From: Darksidea phi
Lineage: Eukaryota > Ascomycota > Dothideomycetes > Pleosporales > Lentitheciaceae
Length of the DNA: 64,000 nucleotides
Reading direction: 5' to 3'
Assembly: GCA_030770425.1 (NCBI GenBank)
Contig: JASJFT010000095.1
Coordinates: forward strand, 62,001-126,000
Shown: positions 21,136-33,568 of the stretch, in pieces
Layout: each line of letters opens with the position of its first letter
How positions within the stretch are numbered: the stretch's first letter is position 1
Program-made: the position numbers and the translations under genes
The notes under the pieces: model-generated
Seen by the model: the letters and a program-made list of their open reading frames with translations, nothing else
Told to the model about the DNA's origin: nothing
The model's database searches: none

Positions 21136-21924
21136 GTCAATGTTGATCTAGCTTTTTGAAGAGGAGGTAGGCTACATATGGTTGACAAACAACAGTGGGC
21201 CAGACATGACACTGGTACAACTCAGGAAGTAGACTGGTGCGATATAAGAGATGAGCTGTGTAGGATTTCGATGACTAGTTTGGAAAGCCAGTATTCACAA
21301 TCAGAACCGAGGATATTTGGCTGGAATGATGCCAGAGTTCACATGTACCATTATCTCTCTAAGATCCAAAAACTATTCAAATCAGTTATAATTCAAGCTG
21401 CTAGATCCCTAACACAACGTAAGATCAAGATCCCACTTTCCATGTCGATACCAGCTCAGTTTCAAAGTCAAATCCCATTTATCCAACAATCCCACCATCG
21501 CTTCACAAACACAACAACTGCCCACATCCCACAGACACATGCAATACCCACAAAATCGCCAATCGGCCCAAAGCCTAAGCAGACAACTACCCCATCCCCT
21601 CGCGCATGGCCGTACTAACTTGTTCATGCTCATAAGTCCTGCAGCACCCGTTATTACCGCAAAATAGTACAGTACATGCAGTCCGTGTCTAAGCTAAACA
21701 ATCAAGCCCATCGCTTAAACAACACGCAAACAGGATAACAATCGAAAGAAGCAAGAATTAAAGAAGCTCGATGCTTTTCCCGTCAGTACAAGAGTCGAAG
21801 CTCCTTGCCGAATGTACTGTGATACCTGGCTGTTACCTACGCTGGCCCCGTCTATCTACCCACCACTCCCTCTCATCATGACCATACATAGCCAGCTCAA
21901 GCTCAACTCCAACAAAAGACCGCC

Positions 21925-22540
21925 ATGAAGCCCACACACACACTCTCCTCTCCTTCACGCACTGCGCACTGACCGCGCTCATTCCCAAGGGCTCATATGG
22001 TAGCTATGGTAAGCTTCTCAAATCCATAACAAGCATTACATTGCGCTTGATTGATACCTTCTTTTCCAAGCAAGATGCCAGGAATCTATGCCTATGCCGA
22101 TGCCCCCGCTGTACCTATTGACGACCCACATACACCGGCTGGAAGCTACGATAGCTATAGTTCGTCCTCGCGTTTCCGTGAATAGCGATCTTGCAACCAC
22201 ACTACAACCACACTACAAGAATCCAAACTAACACTCCCCCCCTCGGCGACTACACCGACATCCCCGCCGCCCTCATCAAGAACCCACCCGCCCCTGCAAG
22301 CGACTACGGTAGCTACGATACATTCACCCATTCACCATTCCCATCTTCCCCTCTCCTCTCTTCCCCTCTCCGATCTTCCCTCCACTTGCCTTCCGCTCTT
22401 CCAAAATCAACATTTCAAACCATGCTACTACGCCGATGACACGCCCGCCACGCGCCCCAACCTCAGGTTCCTACGGCGACTAGGGCTCGTATAAGCGGGA
22501 TGAGGTGAATAAGGCTGGTGAGGATGCGGTTAAGACTTGA
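21925..22540 (+). pseudogene. Decayed gene for a small secreted Ser-Tyr-Gly repeat protein with a possible Kex2 site
   Basis: An ATG at 21925 is followed, one base out of frame, by a signal-peptide-like stretch (LLSFTHCALTALIP) and then KGSYGSYG ending at a GTAAGC donor (22009). A 73-bp intron to CAG at 22081 restores GIYAYADAPAVP and AGSYDSYS. Further blocks read DYTDIPAALIKNPPAPAS followed by DYGSY, then YADDTPATRPN, and finally GSYGD, a TAG stop, GSYKRDEVNKAGEDAVKT and TGA at 22538-22540. The repeated YADxP...SYGSY pattern, signal-like leader and KR pair suggest a secreted repeat protein, perhaps cut by kexin. Frame breaks fall in a CA microsatellite and a C-run, typical places for slippage. 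Whether it is truly dead or just has unusual introns needs transcript data. Confidence 0.45.
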
Positions 22541-22935
22541 ATACGAACTTAGAGTAAAAGTAATAGGGTAGATAGGAAGGGTGTAGGATGGTTTGTGGGT
22601 GATGTTGATGGAGGGGAGGGTGGTGGATGGATGGGCTATGGTAATGATAGGGTTTGGGCAAGGGGAGTAGTGTATATACTGAATTAATGAGAATGGGGAA
22701 GGTGTTATGATTGTTGTTCGTGGTACTTGACTGAGTTAGCAATTATGTCATTGGTTGATGAGGAAAGGACTGCCATGCCTTCTAAACAGCTGCAATGGCT
22801 CGAGAACGTGCAAGATGCATAAGAACCTCTGGGCTTTTGCCTTTTGAAGTGGTATTCCAGTGTTTAATCTCATATGTACATCATACCAACTCCACCCAAT
22901 GCAAACCAAGCCATCACTATTCTCTCCATCCCATA
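22541..22935. other. Spacer with G-rich plus strand
   Basis: 400 bp between the decayed gene and the 3' end of the Dsc2 gene. Plus strand is G/T-rich from 22550 to 22720. No gene seen. Confidence 0.4.
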
Positions 22936-24138
22936 CTACCCCCTCCCCCGAAACTGTTCCGCAACCATCTCGCCCAACGTCGTCCTACCAGCACCCTGTC
23001 TCTGCCTTGCCCCATCGCCCGTCTCCCCGGCCAGAATCCCCGTCGCCAATCCACCCCCAGCACCATCCCTCTCCCTCTCCGCATCCAACCTCGCCCTTAA
23101 CCCTTCAAAACCCCTCTTCTTCTCCTCGCCCACCATCCATCCCGGTACGCGCCAGCTACTCGCCCCGGGCAACATATCCCTTCGATACGCCGTGCCAATA
23201 GCCCAGCCAACCGCCGCGCCCAGTAGCGAGCCAGGAAGCTGTGAGAGCGCGAGTTGCAGTGGTGCGAGATACGTTGTTGATTTTGAGGTGAAGGTTAGGG
23301 ACTTGGCCCATATGCTTGTAGCGGTTTGTGTGTTTGAGTTGGAAGATGTAGAGGATGTGGACGCGGGGGCGGAAGATGCAGAGTACGGCGCGAGCTTGTA
23401 GCGGTAGGTGTAGGGTATTGCGGCGTAATAGTTTGCGAGGAGGGCGAAGATGATGGGTGTGGCGCCCGCAGGGAGGTGGTTTATGCGGCCGAAAGAGAGC
23501 GGTCGTAGAATGAAAGTGAGGATGAGTGGAGGGAGGAGGGTCGTGTATGGGAGGGTGGAGAGGAGGAAGGACTGGATATGAAATAAATTAGCATTGCTTC
23601 GTTGCAACGGGGAAGATCAACGCCAAACTCACAGCGAACTTTCGACTCCCCCAAAGCCTCTCCACAACCCTCAAATTGTAGAAACTCAGCACCGCAAACA
23701 GAACCTCTGTTGAATTCGTGAAGCACACCTGCACCCGCGTTAGCCTCCATTCAGATCCAGATCCCCTCTCATTCCACCGCATACAACACCCCTCCCCGTC
23801 TTGCCCTCATCTCTGTAGCAATCGAGAGAACCTACCTGCCACGTAAACACTCTCCAAAACTGCCTATAATTCCAAAGATGCGGCACCACCTGAATATGAA
23901 TATAATACCGGGTATCCGTCAAGCTCGCAACCAGCGCCCCAATCACGGTCCCGAAAACCAGGAATTGCGACACCGGCGCATTCGTGAAGCCAGAGGTAAT
24001 CATCGTTTTCGTGTTGCGAGCGGAATTCGTGTCATTCTTTGTTGTGGGGAAGGAGAGAGGTGGAGTGGTGGTGGGCGGCGGTTGGTGGGCGAGCGGGACG
24101 GAGGTGTAAATGTCGGGGTTCGCTCTCGGAGGTGCCAA
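22936..24138 (-). CDS. dsc2: DSC E3 ubiquitin ligase complex subunit 2 (rhomboid-like, UBAC2-related)
   Basis: Three exons give 344 residues: 24138-23836, 23728-23633, 23571-22936, with donors GTAGGT and GTGAGT, acceptors CAG, all junctions in phase 0. The family signature is clear: SGFTNAPVSQFLVFGTVIG, then TDTRYYIHIQVVPHLWNYRQFWRVFTWQ, joined to VCFTNSTEVLFAVLSFYNLRVVERLWGSRKF and later GWAIGTAYRRDMLPG. Dsc2 is a catalytically dead rhomboid-like membrane protein of the Golgi/endosomal Dsc ubiquitin ligase, which drives SREBP cleavage in S. pombe and Aspergillus and quality control in yeast. A C-terminal UBA domain found in some relatives is not visible here. A CACGTG E-box lies at 24152-24157, 14 bp before the ATG. 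Confidence 0.88.
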
Positions 24139-24433
24139 AGTGGCAGGAAATCACGTGCGGGAAGTAGGGCATCATCTTTGTTCACGGTTGCATGTTTCAC
24201 AGTCGATTGAAACATTGTTAAATGAGATTTGCTTCATTTTGCTATTCGTACAATGGCACTAAGGCGTCTAACATGTGGCTTGTGCGCATGTAGTGGGAGC
24301 TCAAGCCTGTCCCAGTATCCTAGAATTATCTCCGCGAGGAGTAGATCTTTTGAACGCCAGACCCAGACACCATTTCGCCAGATGCCTTACCCATACAAAG
24401 TGAACGAGAGCGTAAAAGAAAAACTAGGTGCAG

Positions 24434-26158
24434 TCACCGTTTCTTCCCAAAGCTCTGCGCCCTTCTCATAAATTGGTCTTCATCCTCAGCACCATTGAAG
24501 AAGAAGTCCTTCTCTATGTACGGCGTCCCCAGGCTTCCTCTAGGAGATTGGCGAGCGCCACCCGCCGCCAAAGATTGAGCGAAACCCCTTTCCTTTCCGG
24601 TGCTGTGTTGCAGCTTGTCCATGTTCCTCCACCACCGCTCTCGCAGATCGCTGTCTAGCTCAGAGGTCAGATTAGAGATGATAGACGGAGGCGAGGGCAG
24701 CGAGGCCCACTCTGCTGCCTCTGATTCTGCTTCGAGTTGGCTACCTGAACCGAGTTCCGTCTTCGCGGGTTCCCCGAGCTGTTCCTGTGAGCTTGAATTT
24801 CCTGTGCACCTGTTGCTATGGCGGTCCGGAGGCGTTGGCCGGTCTGCCGCACGAAATGGCTTGAAAGCCCGTGTTGCTAGAGGGCTGTGGGTGTGGTTTG
24901 CTTTAGGCCGTGCGTTACGCGCCGACGTATCGAGAGACAAACTTCCGCGGAACATGCCACGGAGGCCATCTCCTGGGCCGGTAGGGGTTCTAGGAGCGGT
25001 ACTTGGGTTGTTGCTAGGCTCCGACGGAATGGCTAACGCTGGGGAAAGTTGGGTCGAAGGCTTGGATCGCCTCGGTGTTCGGGTAACACTGAGCTTCTGA
25101 GGCTGCTCCTGATACGACTCAGGAATTGGTGGCACTTCTGGGACCGGGGATACCGCTCGCAAGCCCTGCAAAGACGCGTCTGAAAGTCGCTTCTTGAGGT
25201 CTTGGATCGATTTATGGCCGTCCTTCTTCATGCTAAGGAAGTTCCTCGCGCGATCCGAAAGAACAACGTCGGGTAGAGATTCCTTACTAACCTTGACCTG
25301 AGGAGAAGCAGGTTGGCTGTAATAGTCGGAATCGAAATGGCTCGTAGATGGGCGAGATTCGTCGATGCTATAGACACGCAACGGGTACTTGTTGGCGCTG
25401 CCATCGAGCGCAGTGGGATACGTCCCAGAAGACGCGGTCTGAAGCTGCGTGACCTGGTCCTTCAATTGTGCGTTCTCTAGCGCAAGAGCGCTCTTCTCGC
25501 CTTCCATTCGGATGATGATCTCGGTAGCCTCCTCCAATGCAGCATACTGCTTCTCCATGTTCGCCACGCTCTCGTCTTGTATCTTTAGAATCGCCGCGTT
25601 CCGATCTCGGAGCTCAACGGCTTCTTCGGTTACATCGTGCAACTTCAGCGTCAGACGATCGTTTGTGTCCCGAAGCTCGTGATTCTCTTCTTCTAATGGC
25701 TCTAGCTCTTCAATCCGTTGTTGCGCTTCTTCCATCTGGTCCTTCAGATCGTTGTTCTGCTTCCTGATAAGCTCCAGTTTCATATTTAGACTGAACAAGG
25801 CTTCCTTCATCTTCTCGGTCTCCGCCTGCAGCTCGCGCTGAGTACGCATGCGCGGCAGGCCTCCATCGCTTGGCCTCCGAGACCGACGCATTGGTGTGGG
25901 TTTTGTAGCATCATCCTCGCTTTTCGCCTGGTCGAGCCATGGATCAGATCCTGATTTTCTAATCGGTGTCGACTCTGGAGGCATGGTTTCGGGGGTTGGT
26001 GTTGGTTTCTGAGGAGTGGCATTTTTGGCCCTCTTAGCTTCGAGCGCGTAACGCAGGTATTCGCTCTTAGGCTCGACAGACGCGGATGATGTAGGACGTG
26101 GTGTGACGGATGACTGCGACGCCCCACGTGCAGGCAGGTGAGAGTTTGGTAGCGACAT
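24434..26158 (-). CDS. Coiled-coil protein with a centrosomin-motif-like (Cnn_1N) segment
   Basis: Single exon; the ATG at 26158 (MSLPNSHLPARG) is preferred, an in-frame ATG also exists 51 bp upstream. A basic, Ser/Pro-rich N-terminus is followed by a strong coiled coil at about residues 110-260. It begins ETEKMKEALFSLNMKLELI and continues with heptads such as RIEELEPLEEENHELRD. The LNMKLELI segment resembles centrosomin N-terminal motif 1, which recruits gamma-tubulin complexes in Cnn, Mto1 and Pcp1 type proteins. The remaining ~300 residues are disordered and rich in Ser, Pro and Thr. A role at spindle pole bodies or other microtubule-organising sites is an inference from that motif. Confidence 0.75.
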   Translation of the reverse strand: MSLPNSHLPARGASQSSVTPRPTSSASVEPKSEYLRYALEAKRAKNATPQKPTPTPETMPPESTPIRKSGSDPWLDQAKSEDDATKPTPMRRSRRPSDGGLPRMRTQRELQAETEKMKEALFSLNMKLELIRKQNNDLKDQMEEAQQRIEELEPLEEENHELRDTNDRLTLKLHDVTEEAVELRDRNAAILKIQDESVANMEKQYAALEEATEIIIRMEGEKSALALENAQLKDQVTQLQTASSGTYPTALDGSANKYPLRVYSIDESRPSTSHFDSDYYSQPASPQVKVSKESLPDVVLSDRARNFLSMKKDGHKSIQDLKKRLSDASLQGLRAVSPVPEVPPIPESYQEQPQKLSVTRTPRRSKPSTQLSPALAIPSEPSNNPSTAPRTPTGPGDGLRGMFRGSLSLDTSARNARPKANHTHSPLATRAFKPFRAADRPTPPDRHSNRCTGNSSSQEQLGEPAKTELGSGSQLEAESEAAEWASLPSPPSIISNLTSELDSDLRERWWRNMDKLQHSTGKERGFAQSLAAGGARQSPRGSLGTPYIEKDFFFNGAEDEDQFMRRAQSFGKKR

Positions 26159-28241
26159 GGTGTTCGGAGCGCGTATGGCTTGGAGGTGTGGATGTGTCCA
26201 AATTTGCAATTATGAACAAGCCGGGAAGTTTTATCTTTAAAGCGACACCCGGGCTGCACAATGTCCTTTGTCGGTAAGCGCGGGAGGGCAGTACGTCAAT
26301 CGGTTCCCTCCTTGCGCTTTGCTCCACAATGCAGCGCTATTGCTAACTCAAAGATTGGAGTATTGGTAGTGCGATGCGGTGAGATTGGAGAAAAGGCGCC
26401 GCGGTGTGCGAAGATGGAGAAAACGAGCTCATGAGAACAGTAATGAAGTGGTGAGAGGAGTTCGACTCGAGGGGTGAGTCCCCGCGGACGTCGAAGTAAT
26501 GGGGAGCGTGAGTGGAGCCACGGTTCAGACGGACAAGACGCCACGATTGGGTGAAAAGCGAAGCGACGAGACGCAGAAGAAAGAGCCGTATTCCGGTTCC
26601 ATAACGCACCGAACGAGACGGCCGAAAAGCGTGTGCGCAACAATCGAAGATGTTGCTGCCGGACCCGGTGGCCAGGAAACCGACGTCTGTGGAAAAATCC
26701 AAATTCCACGTCCCTGGAGCAATAGCGCTTCAAGGCTTCTCGCCCTAACGCACCATGCGCTCAAAGAATGCAGGACGGTATGATTGCGAGCAGCGCAACT
26801 AGAAGCTTTGCAACGCGTGAAGAACGAAACAGGAGGAGAATGTGGAGAGAGGTTGGGCCGCAAAAGCCAGGGCGCACTCCTCAGACACGGACCGCGTCCT
26901 TTTTGCTTTTTGACTAGGAAAGCACGATGGGAGCTAGGCCGGCACAGCGGGGCAGGCGCAACCCGCCGGGGTGGCGCTCCGACCCTATTGGTTCCAGCCC
27001 TGTGAATTGCAAGGATTCGCGCATGCAGCCCCGGTCGTTTTGTGCTCATCACGCTCGGTCTCCATGAACTGCTCGAGCGACGAGAGTGAGGGGCCGCCCC
27101 TGAACGCCCCGTGTTGAGACACTGTTTTCCTGTTGCTGACGTCCCTGGGGAAATGCAAAGCCAGCTGCACAATGATCAGGAACACGAGGTAGCTGAAAGG
27201 CGCATCAATTCTCGGTACTGCTCAGCTGCTTGACGTCTACAATGCCGCTCCCCCGGGACGCCTCCCGGTCATGTCTGGCCTCAACTAGCGGCAGACTCTG
27301 CATCCAAAGGCCACGAGCTAATGCCGCTCGCGTGTTCAGCAGGCGGTCGATGCGGGGTATAGGTTCCGCCGTGGCGCCGCCATATGCGAGTCGTTCTGGT
27401 CCTGGAAAAGCTAAAGTCGACCAGCCAAGCGATGATGTTGGCACGTGGAACACACTACGGGTACAGACCGATGTGGAGGATAGAACAGCCCTGGCTGGAG
27501 GAGTCAACACATTACAGGAAGAACCGGCTTGCTGCATAGAGAAACCAAGGCAGGCGTGCCTACGACATAGTTGGGAGAAACGCATCACAGGAAGAAAACA
27601 AAATCCAGAATACAGAAAACAAAGCATGCACGGTAGCCCACAACATCGACAAAAAAACACGTGAAAGAGCAATCTATCAAACCAGCAAGTTCCAATCTTC
27701 TAACCCAGTCGTCGAAGTCCAAGGAGAGAAACACACCTATAAACCATGATATACAACTGCCACCTACCATTACCCAAACAGTTCCACTACATAACACTAA
27801 ACTCAGCACCCCTCCCCTCCACCAAAGCAATTCCATCTGCAGCCTAATCAATAACGACTACCCACATGACGCAGAGCAACGTTCCCAAAGCAGCCCCCAT
27901 CGCAACGTCACACCACTGCTACATCTCGTCGTCACTGAACGATAATTCGAAAGCACAGCCCTTGCAGACACTCTGTACTCTGTACGACACATGATGAAAG
28001 TCCTGCGCACAGAATATCAAACGGAGCAGTCATGCAAGGAGGCGTATATGGCAGGGTACTACATTAGGCCTATTGGATCGGAGAAGATAGATACACAAGC
28101 GCTGATACTCCGTCGTGCAACCTTTAATCCCGGTTATCGGTCGGGAAGAGAAGCACTTGCGGGACGCGGGACGAAGAGCAGAAGATTACAATGCGCAATG
28201 CGGTTAATAGGAGTATTGTACACGTAACTGTACACCGTAAC
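26159..28241. other. Intergenic region (no gene seen)
   Basis: 2.1 kb between two minus-strand genes. The ORFs at 26.3-27.7 kb are compositionally ordinary and mutually overlapping, with no family features. From about 27600 to 27950 the plus strand is A/C-rich. A C-run sits near 28390 inside the adjoining gene. Confidence 0.4.
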
Positions 28242-29617
28242 TTACTCCATTTGGACACCCACACCCGCTTCCTCAAGCCTGCGCTCCCAATCCACCCTCA
28301 TCCCCTCCAGCACCTCCCAAGCCCTCCTTCCGTCCGCCTCGAACCGCTTTCTCGCCTCTTCCGTCAAATCCTTTGCGAACGGACTCCTCCCCCCCCTTTT
28401 TTCCTCTCCCATCCTCCCACCCCACCCCCAACCCTCGACCTCCGTCCTTTCCACTCGTTCATTTCCCCATCGGTCCGTCGCACTGCCCCACTTGGCCACA
28501 CCGTCTCGTTTCTCCATATCGTCGAGTGTGCTCTGCTTAGCCAGTGCAAGCCAGACCATGGCCGTAGCGCCCTTTTCAGCGGTGACGGGGTGCCATTGAC
28601 TACCGAGCCAGCGGGCGACATAGAAGACGAAGAGCATAGCGTATTCGAGGATAATGGGAAGTGCGAAGATGGAGGTACCGCAGATGCCGGGGTGGGCGAC
28701 GTAAATGCGAGGGCCTTCAGTATCCGCGCTGAGATTTTTGGAGGCGAGATATTCCTTTACGAGGGGTGCGGTGGAGGGGAGGGTTGAGGAGATACCCATG
28801 AGGTCGGTCAATCGCTTCGAGGCCTCATATGGCTGGTCGCTGCCTATAGCTTGGATGTCATCCATGTCGAGAGTGTGCTCATATGCTTCTAAACTGCTTG
28901 TCCAGATCAGTCTGCCTCTTGTATGCTCTTGGTCGTCGTGACGCGCAAGCCAGGGTGCAAGATAATGCCCCAGGAGATAGTGTCCGAAGAAGTTTGCGCA
29001 AAACACTTGGCCTAGTTGAGGTTCTTGAAATGCTTTGCCGTCTTTACTAGGTAACTGCGTATCTGTAACCCATCCTCTACCCGAGATCTTGAATGTTGGG
29101 TAGGTGACGGCCTGCCTCCACCCAGTGACAACTGTCCAGATCGCCCTGCCCCAGTTCAAACTTGTCCAGCCGCCAATGCCCGCATTGCATATCACAACGT
29201 CCAGCTTCGGTGTTGTTTCGCGCAGTCTCTTGGAGAGCTTCTGCACAGAGACTAAGCTGAGTAGGTCGAGTCTTTCCTGCCTCAAATGTATGCGTCGCTG
29301 CAACACCATAGAGATGCCCGGTACGTTGCGCTCAGCCTTTCGACATGCTTTCTTGACATGTTCCTGTAGTTTCTCGATCGTCGCATCGCCTTTGCGTTGG
29401 TCGCGCGTTGTTATTATGAGGACGAGGGATTCGGACTGTGGGCGTGTTTGGAGAAATTCATCGATCAAGCGAGTGCCGATTCCCAGGCCGAGGCCACTGC
29501 AATATGGTCAATTAATATTCTCTTGAACTCTAGAATGAAGGACAAATACCTGTTGGCGCCTGTAACAAGGATATAGTAGCCATTGTCGGGTTGTGGAATG
29601 TCCTCAGGAACAGACAT
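28242..29617 (-). CDS. ERG27: 3-keto-steroid reductase (ergosterol biosynthesis, SDR family)
   Basis: Two exons, 29617-29550 and 29496-28242, give 440 residues; donor GTATTT, acceptor CAG. The intron splits the Rossmann motif, and splicing restores TGANSGLGLGIG at residues 19-30. ICNAG lies at about 125-129 and the catalytic YEASK at 246-250, with a Ser near 223, so the SDR active site is complete. RIYVAHPGICGTSIF and the hydrophobic segment around AMLFVFYVARWLG are typical of Erg27. The enzyme reduces the C-3 ketone during C-4 demethylation of sterols at the ER or lipid droplets, together with Erg25, Erg26 and Erg28. The start is set at the ATG just before the Rossmann fold; an upstream in-frame start would add an unlikely leader. 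A CACGTG site lies 79-84 bp upstream. Confidence 0.9.
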
Positions 29618-32600
29618 AGCTGTTGATGCAGTGAGAACTAATCCCGGCCCCCGAAAGTTGGCCGAGCTCGGCCACGATTTTGGGACGGCTTCTGTCACGT
29701 GTTTTCATCATTTCAATTGGACCAATCAGCATGTTCACAAATATGATTGGAGGAGTGCTCTCAACTTCCAAGAAGTTTACAACAACATCGTGCTACATAC
29801 AAAGTTCACATTAAGCTGGGCGTAACTAAGATCTGGCATCTAGGATCGATTCAAAGCTGCCGCAAGCGCCTTAAACTATTTTCTTCGGCTTTCGATACTC
29901 AGCACTCAACTTTACTCAGAGAGATATGGAGAAGCACCGAAGTTGGGCTGCAGAAAACCGCCGGTAATATTCACGCTCCTAAATCTCTCTGATACTTTGC
30001 GGCTCTTCCGAACGAGACATGTCAACCATACAATGGGACGGAATCCACAGTCCGCAAGCCGTCCAAGGTTGATCGTTACACACCAACCCACCAGGATTAT
30101 CGACCTTACCTACGCCCCATGCCGCGGAGCATGATCAACAGGGAAACCCAAGCTCAACGCCTTGATCTACTTCAAGCACTTTTAATGTGCGAAGCCAGGC
30201 TTAAACTTTGTGTATGATAGACGCCTTCCCTGTACGATCCGCCGTTTCGAAACGCGATATGATGAGCGGCCAGATGGGAATCATCATGGAAAGGACTAAT
30301 GTAAGAGCTGAATGTGAATACTGGCCGGGTCCTTTTTCGGAGGGCTGCAGCTCTTCGGAGGTTGAGACTTGTCAGAGGAGTTGACTGAAACGGATTGTGG
30401 GGTGTCAACGTCACATCTGATAACAGACGTTGAGAGTCGTAAGCGACATGCGTGTATTTAAAAAACGCAACCTCGGTGGTGCGGGACGATAATCCAGGAA
30501 AATAGCTCAATTCACCGGTATAGCAGACAGTCGATAACATCATAGAGTAGTTGGCGGAAGCAACTCCGCAAAGACTTTGTTCTAATACCAGCCGTGGCTG
30601 ACTCGTTGTCGACAGGCGAGCTGTGCGGAACGCGAAACATATTGACCTGGTGGAAGGTAAAGTTAGAGTTTGAGCAGTTTGTCAACTTGTGCATGACCAT
30701 CACTCATTAGCCCTCGCATTTGCATGCTTCGTTAGGTTTGGAGAAGGCCTAGAACCTCTAAACCTTAATGGCAGGCATGTTTATGCGGACAACGCCCACA
30801 GAGAAGGACCATAACCAAGAGCCCAACCAAAGGAAGGTCCAACCCTGTAATTAAGCTGGTGATTCGCGGGGGAGACGATCTTTTGTCACATCAAGGAAAC
30901 ACCAGCATTCGGTCAGACTCCTCTCCCACTTGACAGGCCGGGCCGAGCCGCGCACCCTGTTGCACCTCCCATCAGACTATGTCCAAGTAAGCTGTAGGCT
31001 CGTAGAACCAGACTTGCATCGCGCACATCATTTTGACGCTGTGTAACCGTGCAAATGCCGAATGCTGGCCGGTATATAGCGCCCACTATGCCGCGACATC
31101 ACGCGGGGGAGCTGCATTGGCGCCGGTATAGTTCGGAGCCGATATCATAACGACATCACCTGCTGCGGAGTGACGAAGGCAGTAACTCGAGCGTTGAAAC
31201 ATGGATGTTTCAAAACTAGCATTAGCGAATGTAAGATATGGCGCACAGCGAGCTCCGCCGTGACCTTCGCAGCTTTGCTGCATGCTTTGAAGACAAGCCG
31301 ATCCTTGCTAGCGCTTGGGTTTTCCAGGAATTATCTGCCCGAGCTTTCGGCTGTTGGGCCTCGTCTTCGGTTGATTGGAGGTTTGTGCTTTATCGGGGGC
31401 TGAACAGGTACTAGCGACTGGAGAGTGGCCTCTTTGGGTTTGTTACACTGTCCCAGAACGCCCAAGAAGTGACGCGAAAGCCCACCGCTGTCAAGAACTT
31501 TGGACCGACCTTGAGCGGATGTAGCGGCCTCTGAATTGCCGTTTCTGGGGGGACTCGCTCCTTTCCGGTGTCGGTCGTCCAGATGTATCGTAAGGTACGT
31601 ACTTCGCACTGGGTTTGCTCTCGGACTAATTCAGCACGGATGGCGTCTAAAAAGCACTTCCAGCAAGGAAGAATCCTGAAGAAAAAGCTGATAATGCGGC
31701 GCTACATTTTATAGGAACGGGGCCATGCTCCCGAGCTCGCGTGGGTAAAAGCCCAAGCCAGCAGCCCTAAGCTTGTATGGCAAATGGTCCCAGCAGCCAT
31801 GATCGGCAGCAAGAGTCGAGACCTGAGCGCGGACTAACGATGATCAAGGCGGAGCAAAATCACGATGGTGGTCTGTGGTTGGTTGAGTTGCAGGGTAGCG
31901 TGTCCAAGGATCGGTAAGACTCGACCTCTGAGTCGGCGTGCAGGACCACCTTCGGAAGACCCACACGTGCAATGCCGGTCAACCGACAAAGCCATGATCC
32001 AATTGCTCCTCGAAAGCTATTATTGTTTCAGTATGCCGTATAATATCAGGCGCCTCCATCTCTTGTCGAAGCTCTTGGGCTTAGCCGAAAGTTAATTCTT
32101 CCGGTAGACGCGACTCGCTCGCACCGTTTGGGCTTCTAGAAACCTTCCAAAGGCGCCATGAAGGACGTTCTAGTGAGGTCATCCTAGGATAAGCCGTCGA
32201 ATCCTTCCGGATCGCCGAGGCTGCGCGGTAAACCTATAGCCCTGCCGCATGAAACACTGCTCACGTGAAAACCATCCGAACGCGAGTCGCATGGTATAGG
32301 ATGCCCGAAATGGTCTGTCCTTACATGAAGTGTCTCCAAGCCAGAACCCGGACCAGGGAATGCTGCGTCATGGTGGCGGCCTAGACCACTCCGCGCACAG
32401 CGAAGCACAAGGAAAAGTTAAGGCTGAGAGAATTCATCGAAGCCTTCAGAAGCTCCGCGTCACCATGATTCGATACCAGCAACGTGGTGAGTTTCGCGAG
32501 GGCTGTCGCATCATCATGGTTGGCTGCCTTACCGCTATTATCGGGCGCAAAGTAGAAGTGAGGCGCATAGATCTACGCCTAGTTTAAACGCTGAGGAAGG

Positions 32601-33568
32601 CGGAAAATGAGTAGAGTGTGTGGACTTGGACGCATGATGGCGTGCGTCCAATATGTTCTAGTCTGATATACACCCTCTTCAGCGTGTGGAAGGTTTCCGA
32701 CATGGACTATTATGCGAGTCAGCCCTCAGCCCACGCTCGAATTGCCAACCCGGGTAATAATGCGCTGCCGACTATAGGCGACAGGTCGCCGAGCTGCGTG
32801 TATCCATGCGAACAGGCGGAGCATATCCTTCCGAGAGGAAGAAGTGCAACCCCTCGACTTGCTCGAAATCAGGATAGGGAGATGAGCTTTTGAGCGCAAG
32901 AGCATTACCAGCACATCCACAAAACAATCGGTAACTCGGAAAGGTTGCGCCATGGTCGTAGGGCGGAATCTCACGCGTGTGACTCGGAGTTGAAGCCGTA
33001 GCGCATCTGGCGGCTTGTAACGCTGTGCCTGTGACGTATGATCGCGGTGCAACGGTGGCTACCGCAGTGTGGCCCCGCTCCGACGCAGGCATGCAGAACA
33101 TCCACCAAGCGGCTCCCAACACGCATCGAGCGAGCACAACCGCGTGGCATCCGTCGTGGTCATCCATCTGTGGACGTTGTGGGCTGAGGAGATCCGAGAG
33201 ATGAGGTTGTTCAAGCAGCTGCAGGAACCATGCGTCCTGCAGACGAGCCGGCCAGTCAGAATCGCCGCAGCGAGCGCCGCATCTTAGCGACGCCTATGGC
33301 GGCGCAACGGCTTCACGCGAGGTGTAGGACAACAGAACTTGCATGATGCAGCAAAGAGAGCTGAGATTGCAAACCGGGAATGATGACGTGATAAGGACTG
33401 TAGTACAATGAATTGTGGTACATTTGACTGCAAGAAATTTCCAAGAAATTTCCGAAAAATTTGCTTCTATGGGTCCGTTGCTCTTTTCCTGCCCTGCCTT
33501 TTGCGCCTTGCTGAACCATTCAGCCATGAATAGGGTTAACCGGAGAGTCGTGAAAGGTAGATGCTGGG
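29618..33568. other. Gene-poor region
   Basis: Four kilobases of balanced base composition without RIP-like AT enrichment and without a gene I can support. Minus-strand ORFs at 30172-30543 (123 codons) and 32772-33167 (131 codons) are the longest but show no motifs. The find at 33.6 kb shows that very small multi-exon genes could still be hidden here. Confidence 0.4.

Noticed and set aside
21178..21618. A 146-codon plus-strand ORF
   Set aside because: No motif, low-complexity Thr/Pro/His tail, and it lies beside decayed sequence.
22795..23401. Pro-rich plus-strand ORFs
   Set aside because: They are antisense to the last exon of the Dsc2 gene, which has recognisable conserved sequence.
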